Part shown: positions 43,271-54,020 of the stretch, piece after piece
Layout: each line of letters opens with the position of its first letter
Numbering within the stretch: position 1 is the first letter of the stretch
Assembly: GCA_011037195.1 (NCBI GenBank)
Contig: JAAEAF010002533.1
Location: 32,904 to 96,903 of the forward strand
Direction: 5' to 3'
From: Triatoma infestans
Lineage: Eukaryota; Arthropoda; Insecta; Hemiptera; Reduviidae
DNA: 64,000 nt
The notes under the pieces: model-generated
Database searches by the model: none
What the model was told of the DNA's origin: nothing
Seen by the model: the letters and a program-made list of their open reading frames with translations, nothing else
Translations under genes and position numbers: made by a program

Positions 43271-43530
43271 AATATACAGAGTGTTCCAAGGTACATGACC
43301 CCAAGGATAACGACTTTTGCTCGGAAACTAAGACAGCTAGAAAAAAACTAAAAAATATGTGTCCCCATAGTTTTTTGTTAGAAATCCAAATTTAATTTGC
43401 AAATTAAATTTGGATTTCTAACAAAAAAACTACGGGGACACGTATTTTTTAGTTTTATTTTAGCTATCTTAGTTTCCGAGAAAAAGTCGTTATCCATATA
43501 ACGTGATCCACCTTGGGACACCCTGTATAT
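43271..43530. mobile_element. Near-perfect 260-bp foldback MITE
   Basis: Ends ATATACAGAGTGTTCC and the complement ATATACAGGGTGTCCC. Arms of about 125 bp meet at AATTTAATTTGCAAATTAAA with almost no spacer. It would extrude as one long hairpin. AT-rich flanks are consistent with a TA target. A single arm is present at 7541. Confidence 0.85.
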
Positions 43531-44556
43531 ATAAAAAAAAAAATTATTTAATTAAACCCCAAGAAATAGGTACTTTATGTAATTTGAACACGTCAGACGA
43601 TCTCGTCTATATAATAGTTTTTCTGCCCCAATATACTCGTACATTCCCATTTCAGAAATTACTGCATTTCATAAATCGATTTCCGTCAATATTTAAAGGA
43701 ATTGTTAAAACCTAAATCGTACATATTATTTTTCCACCCAATTAATTGCTTGTAAATACGATCATTTATTATTATATAAATTAATGAGAATGATAAAATA
43801 TGTACATAATTATCATATTTAATAGCTGTTACTTATATATTCTGTAATTGCAATTATAAATTTTAATTGTTTATTGATATTTTTAATTATTATGGTATTG
43901 AAGTTTCTTCTCTTTAAGTTGAGCTTATTATCTATTGTAGGATAATTTTTTCTAATTGCGTAATAATTATTTATGACTTCATTAATTTTTTTTTTTTCTT
44001 CTTCTTTTTAAAGATTCAGTTTTTCTTAAGTGGTGTTGTTTTTTTCTTCTTCAAACAAGTTTTTCAATTAATTTATTTTTATGATTAATTAATATTTTGA
44101 TGACATTATTGTTTATGTATAAAGTGTCAAATTCCAGCTGGATAAAGCCCTTCTCGAACACAAATAAATAAGAGTTCTGTCATTGTTTTGAACATTTTTA
44201 TTAGTAAACTGCTTGCAGTTATAACATATAACTTTTTTTTTTACATAGATAGCATTACTTTACCAGTTCGGTAACAATATATTATATTCCCTCTCTTTAC
44301 AATAATGTTGTTTGTAAGGGCCAATCTATCAAAGTTTTGGAGAAGAAAAACTTGTGATATCAGCGGAAACTCGGGGTGTTTGTAAAAAAAAAATCTGTTA
44401 TACACAACCAAATCTGTCAAGTAACTATATTCATCACTTTATATTACAATATTTATTTTTTAAATTTTGTATATATTTATTTATTTATTTTTGTGAGGGT
44501 CTCTTATTGAGGGGAAGCTTTAATTACTCCATTTCCGTAATTAGTAGATATTTATG
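43531..44556. other. AT-rich non-coding stretch
   Basis: No gene recognised; homopolymer-rich. Confidence 0.5.
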
Positions 44557-44566
44557 TGTGATATTA

Positions 44567-44831
44567 AAAAAAAAAAAACCTATGGCGCAACAGCCCATTA
44601 AGGCCCAGGGCTTGCCAGACGGCGATTTGAATAGGGGGGCGTGTGGTAAGCACGCCGCAATTTCCATGCCGTTTAGTTCCGGCCTTCGTTACCTAGGGCG
44701 CTACTAACTGTAGCTTCCCATTTTTCATCACGATGCTGGGTCAACACCAACTTTGCCCTCACGTGAATCGAACCCTGAATTCTCACACGAAAGGCGAGTG
44801 CGTTAGCCACTAGACCAAAGCGTGAGGACTA
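44567..44831 (-). mobile_element. tRNA-derived SINE, second family (SINE2)
   Basis: On the minus strand the head is TCACGCTTTGGTCTAGTGGC with A box TGGTCTAGTGG. B box GGTTCGATTCA follows. The body (GCCCTGGGCCTTAATGGGCT in minus orientation) is unlike SINE1. Poly(A) is read as A-run 44567-44578 on the plus strand adjacent to the body, and the duplication TGTGATATTA (44557-44566 and 44832-44841) is perfect. Confidence 0.85.
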
Positions 44832-45234
44832 TGTGATATTACTTTTAAAAAACTTCAAATTAGTAAAATTAGATAAATAATAGTTTCTCGCACTGCAAGA
44901 AAATTAACTCTGTTTTCTACAACTTATATCCTACCTTTTTTGATAATCGGAATTGAACAAAGCTGTTTTGAAGAAGATCTGCTAAACTAGAAGAAGAACC
45001 AAGAATAGCCGTTATCTAGTAGAGTATTAGTTTAGTAGACTGTTTGTTAGTTAGTAGAATGTGAACTGTCAGATAGATGAGATCAAGCAGCGGAAAAGTG
45101 CTTGTTCTGCTGTTCCAATATGTCTGTGCCAATGGCATTTTAACAATTTGTAGTCTTTAAGAAGAAAAAAAAGTGTTTTCTATTTCCTTTTAAGGTGTGC
45201 TTCTAGTATGCATACCAAACAAAAAAAAACTTAG

Positions 45235-45385
45235 TTGGTTGTTGTTGGTTCCGCAAAGCTGGAAAGCATCAGAGATATTTTCCGTGATAGTCTTTTTGGT
45301 GGTCATTGACTGGTTTCGGGCGTTCGCCCATCAACAGGATGCGTTTGTCACTGTGATAACATAGATTTGCACAGAGTAAATCTAA
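45235..45385 (-). mobile_element. HHR1 element, left arm only
   Basis: TTGGTTCCGCAAAGCTGG leader and arm, with the minus-strand hammerhead at 45304-45341 mutated at A6 (CTGTTGA) and in helix I. The right arm is absent. Confidence 0.75.
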
Positions 45386-45519
45386 TAAAGTGGTATTTTC
45401 CTTCCAGTTTGATGGATTATGAAGAACTTGGTAACCTACTCGGTAAAGTTGCGCTTAACCTATTTTCCTGTTAAAATATTAACCTATTTTCTGCAAACTT
45501 GGAATTTTCAGAAATGCAT

Positions 45520-46026
45520 TTAATGGGTCTTAATACTATGGCCCCTATTTGGACTTAAGGAATCGAACTATATGGGACAATCAGACATTCAAACCTTTAT
45601 CGCATTCAATCCCTAAAGTCCAAAATCCTTTGCACCATAATCAACGCTCCCTTCTATGTTTCCAATCACACCATTCACAACAACATTAAAATTCCCTTCG
45701 TTCCTTCGATAACCAAGTCCCGTTAACTAAAGTTTCATTCCCTAATATGCTCTCATTTAATTCCACTAATCCTAGCGCTCTCAACCACAATTTTCCCCTT
45801 TAACCCATCACGAAGACTGAAGCGTTGATGGCCTCGCGATTATCTGCTTACGTAATCGGCTGTCTTGTAGGACAGTTGTGAGACTACATCCTTAATGGTT
45901 TATTACGACTGCCATCGCTAGATCGCTTTATCCAAAACACACATTATTCACACGTTATTTATTTTATTTGTTGCATGTAACATTGTGCAGTGTAAAAAAT
46001 CAATAAAAATGTTTAAAAAAAAAAAA
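45520..46026 (+). pseudogene. Jockey LINE 3' end with poly(A)
   Basis: C-terminal jockey block (PIWTxGIELYGTI-like near 45540, APFYVSNHTIHNNIKIPF near 45645-45700), 3' UTR with GAAGCGTTGATGGCCTCGCG, AATAAAAATG signal and poly(A) at 46014-46034. Its 3' UTR is an uninterrupted counterpart of the site holding HHR1 copy 1 at 980-1543. Confidence 0.85.
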
Positions 46027-46532
46027 AAAAAAATCACATATAAAATCGTAGCGGGAGATGTAGTGTAAGTAAAGAGAAAGGTTGTTGACGCTTTGTGAAT
46101 GCTGTATAAACTGTTGAAAGACCGTCCCCTGTATTGCTAACGCCATAAAACAGAGTCTCTCACTCTAATCAAGCCTATATAGTAAGTGTGAGTGTGTATC
46201 TCTCTCTCTCTGGATTAGACCCCTCTCTTCGGATCCTATTACATTTCTAAGGTGTTGAGGCTAAAGTCTGACTGATGTTTGAGGTTTTTTATTTTTTTTT
46301 TTTTACCACGCCATTAGACTATCCTTTCGGCGATTCTCCTTCTGCCAGCCCAGCATAAATGTGCATTACACTCGAAAGTAGATTTTGCAGATGGTGTAAC
46401 ATCTTTTAGTTCAGGGTAGAGAGCTAAATGCTGCTTCTATTTCTGGCACAGATTGTGGCACGTCAACATACGAAAACAGGCAACAGCAACCGAATGCGGA
46501 AGAGTAGCGGGAATCCTCCCGCTTGCTTCCAC
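46027..46532 (-). pseudogene. R1/I-like LINE 3' end (second copy of 478-945)
   Basis: Reverse complement of 478-945 including the GATCCTATTACATTTCTAAG block, the GATTCTCCTTCTGCCAGCCC block and a TC run. It abuts the jockey poly(A) just as in the first locus. Confidence 0.8.
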
Positions 46533-46760
46533 AACAACCTTAAAATTCCCATCGTTTCTGCAATAGCTAAGTCCCGTTAGGCAAAGTTCCATTCCCAACT
46601 ATCCTCTCATTCAAAGCCAAGTAATCCAAGCGCCCTCACCCACAACTCTTCCCTCCAACACATACGACGGTTGAAGCGTTGATGGCCTCGCGATCATCTG
46701 CTTACATCATCGGCTGCCTTGTAAGACATTTGTGAGACTCCATCCTTAATGCTTTCTGAT
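46533..46760 (+). pseudogene. Jockey C-terminal/3' UTR fragment
   Basis: CCTTAAAATTCCCATCGTTT and GAAGCGTTGATGGCCTCGCG identify the same jockey family. No poly(A). Confidence 0.75.
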
Positions 46761-47059
46761 TATGGCAAATATGGCTGGTGATAAGCAATTTTGTAGATTT
46801 ATGATTTGAACTTTATTTTCTCCATGTGAAGATGAAAATTATTGATATTCCTAAAACGAATAGTACTCAATTATCGATATTATTAAACTTCATGTGTGAT
46901 TCTCTGCCGATTCAATATCCAATGTGAATGGTGTCACGTCTTTACTAATTCTTTAATCCCGTACCTAAAAAAAGAAAAAAAAGTCTAAAAACTAAAATGG
47001 GTTAAAATATAAAGAAGGGGGAAATTTTACAAGGAAAGTTATATCTGAATTTTAATTCT

Positions 47060-47565
47060 AAACACTGCATAATAATTCATCAGAGTGGTTTGGTTGTATA
47101 GTTGTGGCCTTGAGAGGAGAAAAACAGCAGCGGAGGGACGGGGGGGTTGGTATATTGGGGATTTGGTATCGGGCCATGGGGAGTTCAATTCTAAGCTCTA
47201 TGAGCTGGGACTGAAAGATTCCCCGAATTGCGAATGCGCTGAGCGGGATACGGTGTATCACATTCTCTTCCGGTGTCCTCTCCTCGACGAGGCGAGAATC
47301 CATATGGAATTCAAGCTGATAAACAGGGGAGAGAAATGGCCGGGAGACTGTAGAGAATTGCCTAAGAGCGCTAGGAATTTTAAAAACTTTGTAGAGTTCG
47401 CTCGAGAAGTTGCGGTAATAAGAAGGACTAGTCGGATAAGTAGAGGTCCGCCTCCTCGTGGCAGGGACGGTAACTTACCTACTATGTAGGTAAGGCCAAG
47501 TGACATAGGCACCTTTTGGCGCTATGCGCTAGGTACGGTGGCCTGGAGTGTGCGGATAATAAATA
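47060..47565 (+). pseudogene. R1-like LINE C-terminal fragment
   Basis: The open segment 47085-47489 carries GHGEFNSKLYELGLKDSPNCECAERDTVYHILFRCP; its C.C...H....C pattern is the C-terminal zinc knuckle of R1-clade LINEs (residues about 50-80). The 3' UTR ends in (AAT)n near 47560-47570. RT and RNase H are missing. It sits between two pieces of jockey 3' sequence. Confidence 0.82.
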
Positions 47566-47569
47566 ATAA

Positions 47570-47820
47570 TATCCTCTCATTCAAATCCACTGAAGCGTCG
47601 ATGGCCTTGCGATCATCTGCTTACGTAATCAGCTGTCTTATAGGATAATGTGAGACTCCATCCTCAATGGTTTATTACGATTGCCATACCCGATCATGTG
47701 TGCCCGCGGCCTTCAGAGCCAACGCACACATTATTCAGAAAGTTATCTGTTTTACTTATTGCATGTAAAACATTATGCAGTTGTAAAAAATCAATAAAAA
47801 AGTTTAAAAAATATAAATAT
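47570..47820 (+). pseudogene. Jockey 3' UTR fragment
   Basis: TCATTCAAATCCACTGAAGC, GCGATCATCTGCTTACGTAA, GATTGCCATACCCGATC and TCAATAAAAAAGTTTAAAAA match the jockey 3' end at 45.8-46.0 kb. Confidence 0.8.
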
Positions 47821-48169
47821 ATATACTATGGCAAGCTGGCCAGAAATGATTATTTTGGAAATCATGTACGTATGTTTACATGATTATTTTGAAATTTTTT
47901 TCAAATATCTAATGGAAAACCGGTTGGGAAACATTCACACGACGATGGTGGGGATACGTGAACTTAACCAGATGGATTAAATCATTCTTCAAAAAAGAGA
48001 GCGTTTATAATATTGTTAACAAATTCGTATTTTAATGACTCAGATTCCTCAGAACTACTTAAAAGCCATTCATTTTTTTTTTTTTTTTAAATGTTCCAAA
48101 TAATTTGCTAGGTTTTTATCTGTGCAGTTAGCATTCAATGTTTAAGGGAATTCATTGTAATTGATTTAA

Positions 48170-49100
48170 AAAAAAAAAAAAAAAAAACTTATTCTGTGAA
48201 GTTGCACTTCCGGTTGACGGATTTTCTATAATTTGTAATTTCCTAGCAATGTTTCTAATGTGTATTAATATTATATTGGTGGTAGGACTAATACTTTGTT
48301 CCGAAGTAGAACTTTAAAAGAAGGCTAAACACTATACTGTAACGCAGCTAGTGGTGCCATCTAGGAGAGGAAGTAGGAACCCCAAGTTCTCTTAGTGGCC
48401 GCTGGAGACGCGCTCTAGTTCTTTTTAGAAGAATCGAGGAAGTTCTAGAAGATTCTCCACCGGTATAAATAGTGGGACCACAGAGGGTTGGGAGACTTTT
48501 CCACTTACAAACGAAGTGGACGTTTGTGGAAAGTGTATAAAAATTGAACAAAGTGAACTTTTGTGGTTTAAACTGTGATCTAATTATTATTAAGTGTTGT
48601 ATTTTGTAATTTATTGTGTATAACAATAAATTGGTGTTTTCTTTATTGAAGTTTAGAGTATTTTATCTATACGAATCCACTTAAAACTGGTTGCAGCAGT
48701 AGATAGTTTAGAAAATACTTTCCCTAGAATCCCCCCCCCCCACCAAAATAAATTTTCCCGGGAAATCTTTAAGATAATAGTAGTAGGAATCTAGATATAT
48801 AGATAGTATACGAAGTTTAAAGAAAATCATTAGAACCGTTTTCGAGTAAATTGCGAAAAACTGAATAAAACAAAAAAAAAACAATAAATTTCAGTGGATT
48901 TTTTGGCCAAAAACTTCCTTGTCTAATGTGGTGATAATACCTAAACAGTATACTTAGTTAAAGTTTCCAGCGATTTTTGCGAAATTTGAAATAATTTATT
49001 CAGGAAAACAAAAAGTATTTCCAATGAAAACTAATTTCCAAAATTTAACACGGTTCGCCAATATTTGCTCCTTTTCTTTTTTATGGAGAGAGAGATTGAG
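48170..49100 (+). repeat. Family X copy (diverged), split by an LTR
   Basis: GCACTTCCGGTTGACGG and following on the left; AAATTTTCCCGGGAAATC and ACGGTTCGCCAATATTTGCT on the right, colinear with family X after removing the LTR. Confidence 0.65.
48338..48735 (+). mobile_element. Probable solo LTR (LTR-E)
   Basis: Starts TGTAACGCAGCTAGTGGTGC. A strong TATA box, GGTATAAATAGTGGG, lies at 48463-48477 with a G-rich start region, and a polyadenylation signal AATAAA at 48624-48629, the order expected of an LTR. The right edge is uncertain (48695-48735). It interrupts family X. Confidence 0.65.
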
Positions 49101-49149
49101 TTAAAATTATGTATGTATGTATTTTCACAAGAGTATTGTAAAATTTGTG

Positions 49150-49520
49150 AAGTCAGTATCTGTCTAACTTTTGTAAAGTTAATAAAAAAAAAAAGTTTAA
49201 ATTGTTGTTGCGTCCCACTTGAGTATTTTTATTAATAGGCTAGTGAGGATTAATAGGCCCAGACATGTAAAGAGGACAAACACATAACATTGGTGTCAGA
49301 AGTGGGATCTTGGACCAAGGTCCAAGGCATTTCCCCCGGGAGTTGTATGTGATACGCTAGTTACACGACCTGGAGAATAGCCATTGTTGGGTTTGTTTTA
49401 TTAGAACTGTGGAACTTTTGTCCACTATCTACTGCCAACAATTGGAATTTTGGAGTGTATAAGTGGATTGGGTCGGCGGGTCGTAGACAGTCTGTACGGA
49501 GAAATTATAATGTCCCTACT
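49150..49520 (+). mobile_element. LTR end, primer binding site and leader of a lost LTR element
   Basis: An LTR-like end ...CACATAACA is followed at 49291-49308 by TGGTGTCAGAAGTGGGAT, which has the TGG start and form of a tRNA primer binding site just inside a 5' LTR. The leader follows, but no gag. The 5' edge of the LTR is not determined. Confidence 0.6.
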
Positions 49521-49969
49521 CGTTAAAATAAATTACTTATATCTTGCTTCTTATTACGAGCAAAGGGGAAAAAATTAGTCCCCACTAACTCCGATTGTAT
49601 GTTTCATAAAAAAATGTAAATTTTTATACAAAATAATAAATAAAATAAAAAAAAATCTGGTGTGAAACACTCACACGACTTTCTCGTGTTGGTTATTATC
49701 ACAATTACATGTAAAATGACAACACTTCTTTAAATACCAAAATTTATTCATTTGTACTAACATAAATAATATGATTGAGGTTAAGGACAAGTATCTAACC
49801 AGACTGTTATAGAAGTGATTAAATTGCAGTCCAAAAGGGAGCAGTAGAAATATTGAACAAATACAACATTTAAAAGTCAACGTCATAGATTCCTCAGAAA
49901 CCGTAAAACAATTTTTCTAGATAAATATTATAAATAAGAGTGATTAGTTTATGGTGAAAACTATGGCAA

Positions 49970-51105
49970 TGAAAGCCTGTTATAGAAATAAACAGGCAGG
50001 TTATTGGCAGGGTAAGCGATATGATCACTCTACCATTCATCGCGAGATGCTTTTGAAGGCTCCTGTTACAGGTTTTTCCCTCTGATAGAATGTTGAAGAA
50101 TTTTGTTTTCGAGCATTCTTACAGTGTCAGGTTTATCCTCTAGGGAAGTGGTCAAGATTGGGTCCGTCTGGTGTGATACCTGATAATTATTTCCGGTGTT
50201 ACATAGACGGTTCCAGAATGGATAGTAGGCACGGAGCTGCTGTCTATTTTGAGACCAGAGATCATTTGGCAATATCTCTTGGTGAATGGACCACAGTCTT
50301 CCAGCCTGAGGTTTATGCTATTCTTTGTTGTGTCTTGGATGAGAGGGTACGTAACACTAACTTAAAAGGCGCTGAAGGCGCTGAGTTTATGTGCCTTCAG
50401 TTCCAGATTGGTGTTAGAATGTTCTAAAAGACTGGAAAAGCTTTCTTCTCTGAAGGATGTTCTTCTAGTCTAGGTGCCAGGTCACATGGGAATTTTTGGG
50501 AATGAGGAGGTGGATAGGTTTGCCAAATTAGGCGCCTCACTTCCTTTCATTGGTCCCGAGCCTGCTGTTGGCTCCAAGGCTTCCAGACATGGCCAGTTTC
50601 CCAGCATTCATCCTTATGGATGAGCTCAGTTGGTTTTTGGCAGTCCAAAATGCTCATCGGAGTCCGGGCCAAGGCCATTAGTGAGACGGCTGTTTTTTCA
50701 CCGGAACTCTCTGAGGCATCTGGGTTGGATCTCTTACTGGACATTGTGGTTTAAGGAGACAATCTCTACATAATGGGGCTCATGCCGGATCCATTTTGTA
50801 GAGTCTGGGAGACAGAGGAGGAAACATCCATCCATCTCATGACTGATTGCCTGGGTTGAGAGGAAATTAGGTTCAGGACCTTTGGTCGAAATAGGATGTC
50901 TGTGGAAGAGCTTAGGCTATTTCGCTTTTGGTTATGTCCGATTTATTCGGACTGCGGTGAATCTAGAAGGATTAGATCCGGGTCTGCATTTTTGTTCTAG
51001 ACCCGGTTTGTTGTTGTTTTTCTTGGGGTAGCGATATGAGCCCAGTGAGGCTTTGGATAGCATAGGGTTTGGTCCCTCCCCACAGACTAATAACAATAAT
51101 AATAA
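49970..51105 (+). pseudogene. I/R1-like LINE 3' half with RNase H remnants
   Basis: Coding remnants: QAGYWQGKRYDHSTIHREML near 50000; RNase H start YIDGSRMDSRHGAAVYF (D, at about 50200) and FQPEVYAILCC (E); then at about 50470 VPGHMGIFGNEEVDRFAK (final D), where the preceding tryptophan codon is TAG. The C-terminal knuckle (50770-50850) and an AAT-rich tail (51087-51103) follow. The shorter relative is at 8052-8566. Confidence 0.82.
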
Positions 51106-51119
51106 ATTGTTAATGACAA

Positions 51120-51385
51120 AACTTAAAGGAAGGAAATCGTTAGATTCGTTTTTCTAGAAAATTAAAAAAAAAAACCTATTGTGTAAAGTTATAATTCGGG
51201 TTAACCGATTTGCTCCAAATTTGAAATTCTAGCAATGCTTCTATGTATAATAATATTACAAAGGTAATAAAATCATACATTATACTGAAATGGTACTACT
51301 TCAAAGGAAAACTAAACGCTACTGTTCCTCCAAAACCGCTACAAAAAAACCTTACAATTTTGATTAAATTAAAAAATTAAAATTA
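51120..51385 (+). repeat. Family X fragment (diverged)
   Basis: AAATCGTTAGATTCG, GTTATAATTCGGGTTAACCG and CTCCAAATTTGAAATTCTAG are diverged matches to family X, closest to the copy at 48.2 kb. Confidence 0.55.
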
Positions 51386-51710
51386 AAAAAAAAAAAAAAA
51401 AAAAAAGGAAGGTTAGAGAGATGAAGTTTAGTATGAAATTGGGGTTTTAGGCTAAGCGCTGACATGCAGCAACTTTTGGTTGTGCAACAGTTTAGTAGCG
51501 AAAATGAGTCCTACCCAGTTGTATGATAACGCGCGCACATGCAACTGATGTGCAATTGTCAATTTAAGCAACTAAACAGTTTGTGTTTTGACACAAACTA
51601 AACGATTGCGCAACTACGTGCAATTGTTTTGTACCATACAGGTTTTAACGTGTCTAGGCACACTTGTGATCAACAGTTGCAAGCTTAGTACGTTTAGTGC
51701 CCATAGCTAA

Positions 51711-52482
51711 TGTAATGACATGGAAAAGTCATTGGCATCGGCAAAGTACGCCAAAGAAATAATCAACAAAGGGTGAAAACAGTAACACTGTTGGCCGCCG
51801 ACAACCGCGGTCAACCAAACAAACAACAAAGCCTCATGGCAAAGTCATTGACATCGGCAAAGTACGCCAAAGAAATAATCAACAATGGGTGAAAACAGTA
51901 ACACTGTTGGCCGCCGACAGCCGCGGTCAACCAAACAAACACAAAGCCTTTTCATCAATTCTCACCTCAAAGGCAGGCACCGCGATAAGTATGGCCACTA
52001 AATAAGGTCAGAAAACTACGAAGGTCGCACAAGGCCGCACACTAAGACAGATGTCTTGGTGTGAGTGTGAACAACAGTATATATAAACTCTATGATATAC
52101 GACGAAAGGATGATTATACCATCTACAACCATACGAGCACGTCTGTATACACGAGCGGCAGTTTACGCGTCTATACACAGTTATATTCGAACTTATCATT
52201 CTCGTAGTTGTGCACTTTAGTTCGTTATTTTAACCATTCTAAATTATCAGTTATTTATCTTCTATTTATTATTAAGTATTTTATTATAGTTATTAGTTAC
52301 CATTTATCACGTTAAAATTATTGTTAAAATACAGTTTATTTTTTATATAAAAAAACCGTTTAATAATTCGAGCACTAACTACCAAAATCTCTCAACTAAC
52401 TTCCGCCCTCTTCAAGACATCTGTTACTCCAGGAATCACAGATCAAACGATTCCATTACATCTAATATCTGATTCCATTACA
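51711..52482 (-). mobile_element. Solo LTR (LTR-B relative), 772 bp, with internal duplication
   Basis: Plus-strand edges TGTAATGACATGG ... GATTCCATTACA, flanked by a perfect CTAA (51707-51710 and 52483-52486). The minus orientation is inferred from homology to 29703-30524 (CTTCAAGACATCTG block, reversed). A 116-bp tandem duplication occupies 51725-51956. Confidence 0.83.
51725..51956. repeat. 116-bp tandem duplication inside the LTR
   Basis: Two head-to-tail copies starting at 51725 and 51841 (AAAGTCATT(G)GCATCGGCAA ...) differ at only a few positions, such as ACAACCGCGG versus ACAGCCGCGG. Confidence 0.92.
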
Positions 52483-52486
52483 CTAA

Positions 52487-52838
52487 AATGAAACTGTGGA
52501 AAATGCCAGTTTGGTAGTAGGGTACGCTAGAGTCTATGAAACTCAAATTTATATTTTTTTCGTGTTGCCAGAAAATTGACTCTTGCGGTGATGTGAAATA
52601 TTTTACAAAGTAATCTCTTGCTGTTGACCCACCATGATGAGTACCACGAACATTTGTGGCATTCGTTTTACTGAGGGGACATTCATATAGTGTATCTTCG
52701 TATTTTACACCATCTTTTTGTCGCACAACTTTTCCGGGCATGAACGTAAGTCTTGATATACTTTATGAAACTGTCCTTTTTAACAATCGTTGTGACGTGT
52801 TTGGATGTATCCAGTATTTCTTCTTTCTCCGAAAGTCC
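52487..52838 (-). pseudogene. Harbinger-like transposase remnant
   Basis: Two frames joined by indels. 52797-52838 encodes the N-terminal KYWIHPN. 52487-52741 encodes a segment ending GSTARDYFVKYFTSPQESIFWQ, reminiscent of the RD...YF...G..WQ end of HARBI1-like proteins. No DDE triad visible. Identification rests on motif resemblance only. Confidence 0.55.
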
Positions 52839-53085
52839 TTTCTCTGTTTCGTAGAAGTTCATCTTAAAACTGAATCGTTTAATTGCATGTATGCTAAGTT
52901 GATAGCACATGACGGTTTAGTTGCACATGTCAGCGCACTTTGTCATTCGTCGATCAAACTGTTGTGCAATAAATAAATAAAGTACTTTCAAGTATTGGGT
53001 ACTTTTATATTCCAAACTATTTAGGAGTTGTTAGTCTAGGACGTATTGGAGGGCTGACACATAATAAAAATAGTAGAACCGGTAA

Positions 53086-53269
53086 TTGTGGTTGGTTCCG
53101 CAGAGCTGGAAAGCATTAGATATATTTTCAGAGTATATCAACTAAATTTGCTCTGTGCAAATCTATGTTATCACACTGTTTGACCAAAAAGCATCCTGAT
53201 GATCGGCGAACGCCTGAAACCGGTCGATGACCACAAAAAGAAGCAGGCTATCATTGAAAATATCTCTGA
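53086..53269. mobile_element. HHR1 element, short copy
   Basis: Leader GTGGTTGGTTCCGCAGAGC, a deletion of most of the left arm, then the middle AAATTTGCTCTGTGCAAAT and the full right arm. Imperfect duplication TAGTAGAACCGGTAA (53071-53085) and TAGTAGAGAACCAGTTA (53270-53286). Confidence 0.78.
53192..53229 (+). ncRNA. Type I hammerhead ribozyme motif (HHR1)
   Basis: CATC, CTGATGA, T, then CGGC-GAAC-GCCT, GAAA, CCGGTC, GATG. The catalytic core is intact, but the closing helix II pair is C-T instead of G-C, which should weaken it. Confidence 0.78.
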
Positions 53270-53395
53270 TAGTAGAGAACCAGTTATATAAATACTGAAG
53301 CGGTATCTAGACGAAAGCTTAACTTTTCAACTCTCCCAGAATTCTCCATAAATAAATTTTGCTGGAGAAATATTTCATATAAATGTGATAGGCAC

Positions 53396-53766
53396 TATAA
53401 TGGATATGAGAAGGTGAGAGAATTAGAGAGAATGGGCTTTAGAGAAATAAACTAGAACAAACTAGCTGAACATGTGTAATGAAATAAAACACAAACGGCA
53501 AGGACTTTACAATAGAAGTTAGGTAGCGAGAGAAATATATATATAGAGAGAGAGACAGACTGGCTGAGTGATGAGAGAAGGTTGCTGACTGGTTGTAAAC
53601 TCATCGTAAAACTGTCTTAAACTGTACTGCTGTCCTTTATTTATAATGAATTGTGAACTGTCCCTTCCTAGTCTGCCCTAGATTATGGGGTAGTAACTAA
53701 CTTTTTGATTCATTTTTGTGTTTCTCCGCTCTTTGGATCCATTGCCATGATTCGGAACCCATTACA
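53396..53766 (-). mobile_element. Solo LTR (LTR-C), 371 bp
   Basis: Plus-strand edges TATAATGGATATGAG ... GAACCCATTACA; flanks GGCAC/GGCAT (53391-53395 and 53767-53771). On the minus strand it starts TGTAATGGGTTCCGAATCAT and carries a TATA region (CTCTCTATATATATATTTCT, complement of about 53538-53557). It interrupts family X. Confidence 0.78.
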
Positions 53767-53771
53767 GGCAT

Positions 53772-54020
53772 GATCGTAATACTTTCTCTTACTAGAAGAA
53801 GTAAGAGAAAGTAAAATTCAAAAAATTAATTAAAAAAGTGTGTTGTGAGAGATGAACTTTACAGAGGAAGTATCACTTATATTGAAAAATAGAACTTTTT
53901 TTTTTATATAATATTTAGGTCATTTATTTAGAAAATATCAATATCCCGTAATTGTTCTGTATATAGCAATCTTTTGTTTTGTGTTATATATATGAGTGTG
54001 TGTGTTCGGAGAAAATAAAA
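53772..54020 (+). repeat. Family X 3' terminus and an adjacent repeated segment
   Basis: ACTTTCTCTTACTAGAAGAA then GTAAGAGAAAGTA (family X end), followed by 53920-54010, which is repeated at 57775-57880 (ATCAATATCCCGTAATTG, TATAGCAATCTTTTG). Confidence 0.65.

Larger units (their letters stand above)
51456..52936 (-). mobile_element. PIF/Harbinger-like DNA transposon, deleted and split by a solo LTR
   Basis: Perfect 11-bp terminal inverted repeats GCGCTGACATG (51456-51466) and CATGTCAGCGC (52926-52936), extending imperfectly with GCAACT. Several subterminal TGCAATTG/GCAACT motifs lie near the left end. Transposase remnants on the minus strand: RRKKKYWIHPN (about 52805-52838), the N-terminal FWVHP-type motif of Harbinger transposases, and RDYFVKYFTSPQ...FWQ (about 52560-52620), resembling their C-terminus. 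The catalytic middle is deleted. The expected 3-bp duplication is not clear (TAA against ACT). The LTR at 51711-52482 lies inside. Confidence 0.62.
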
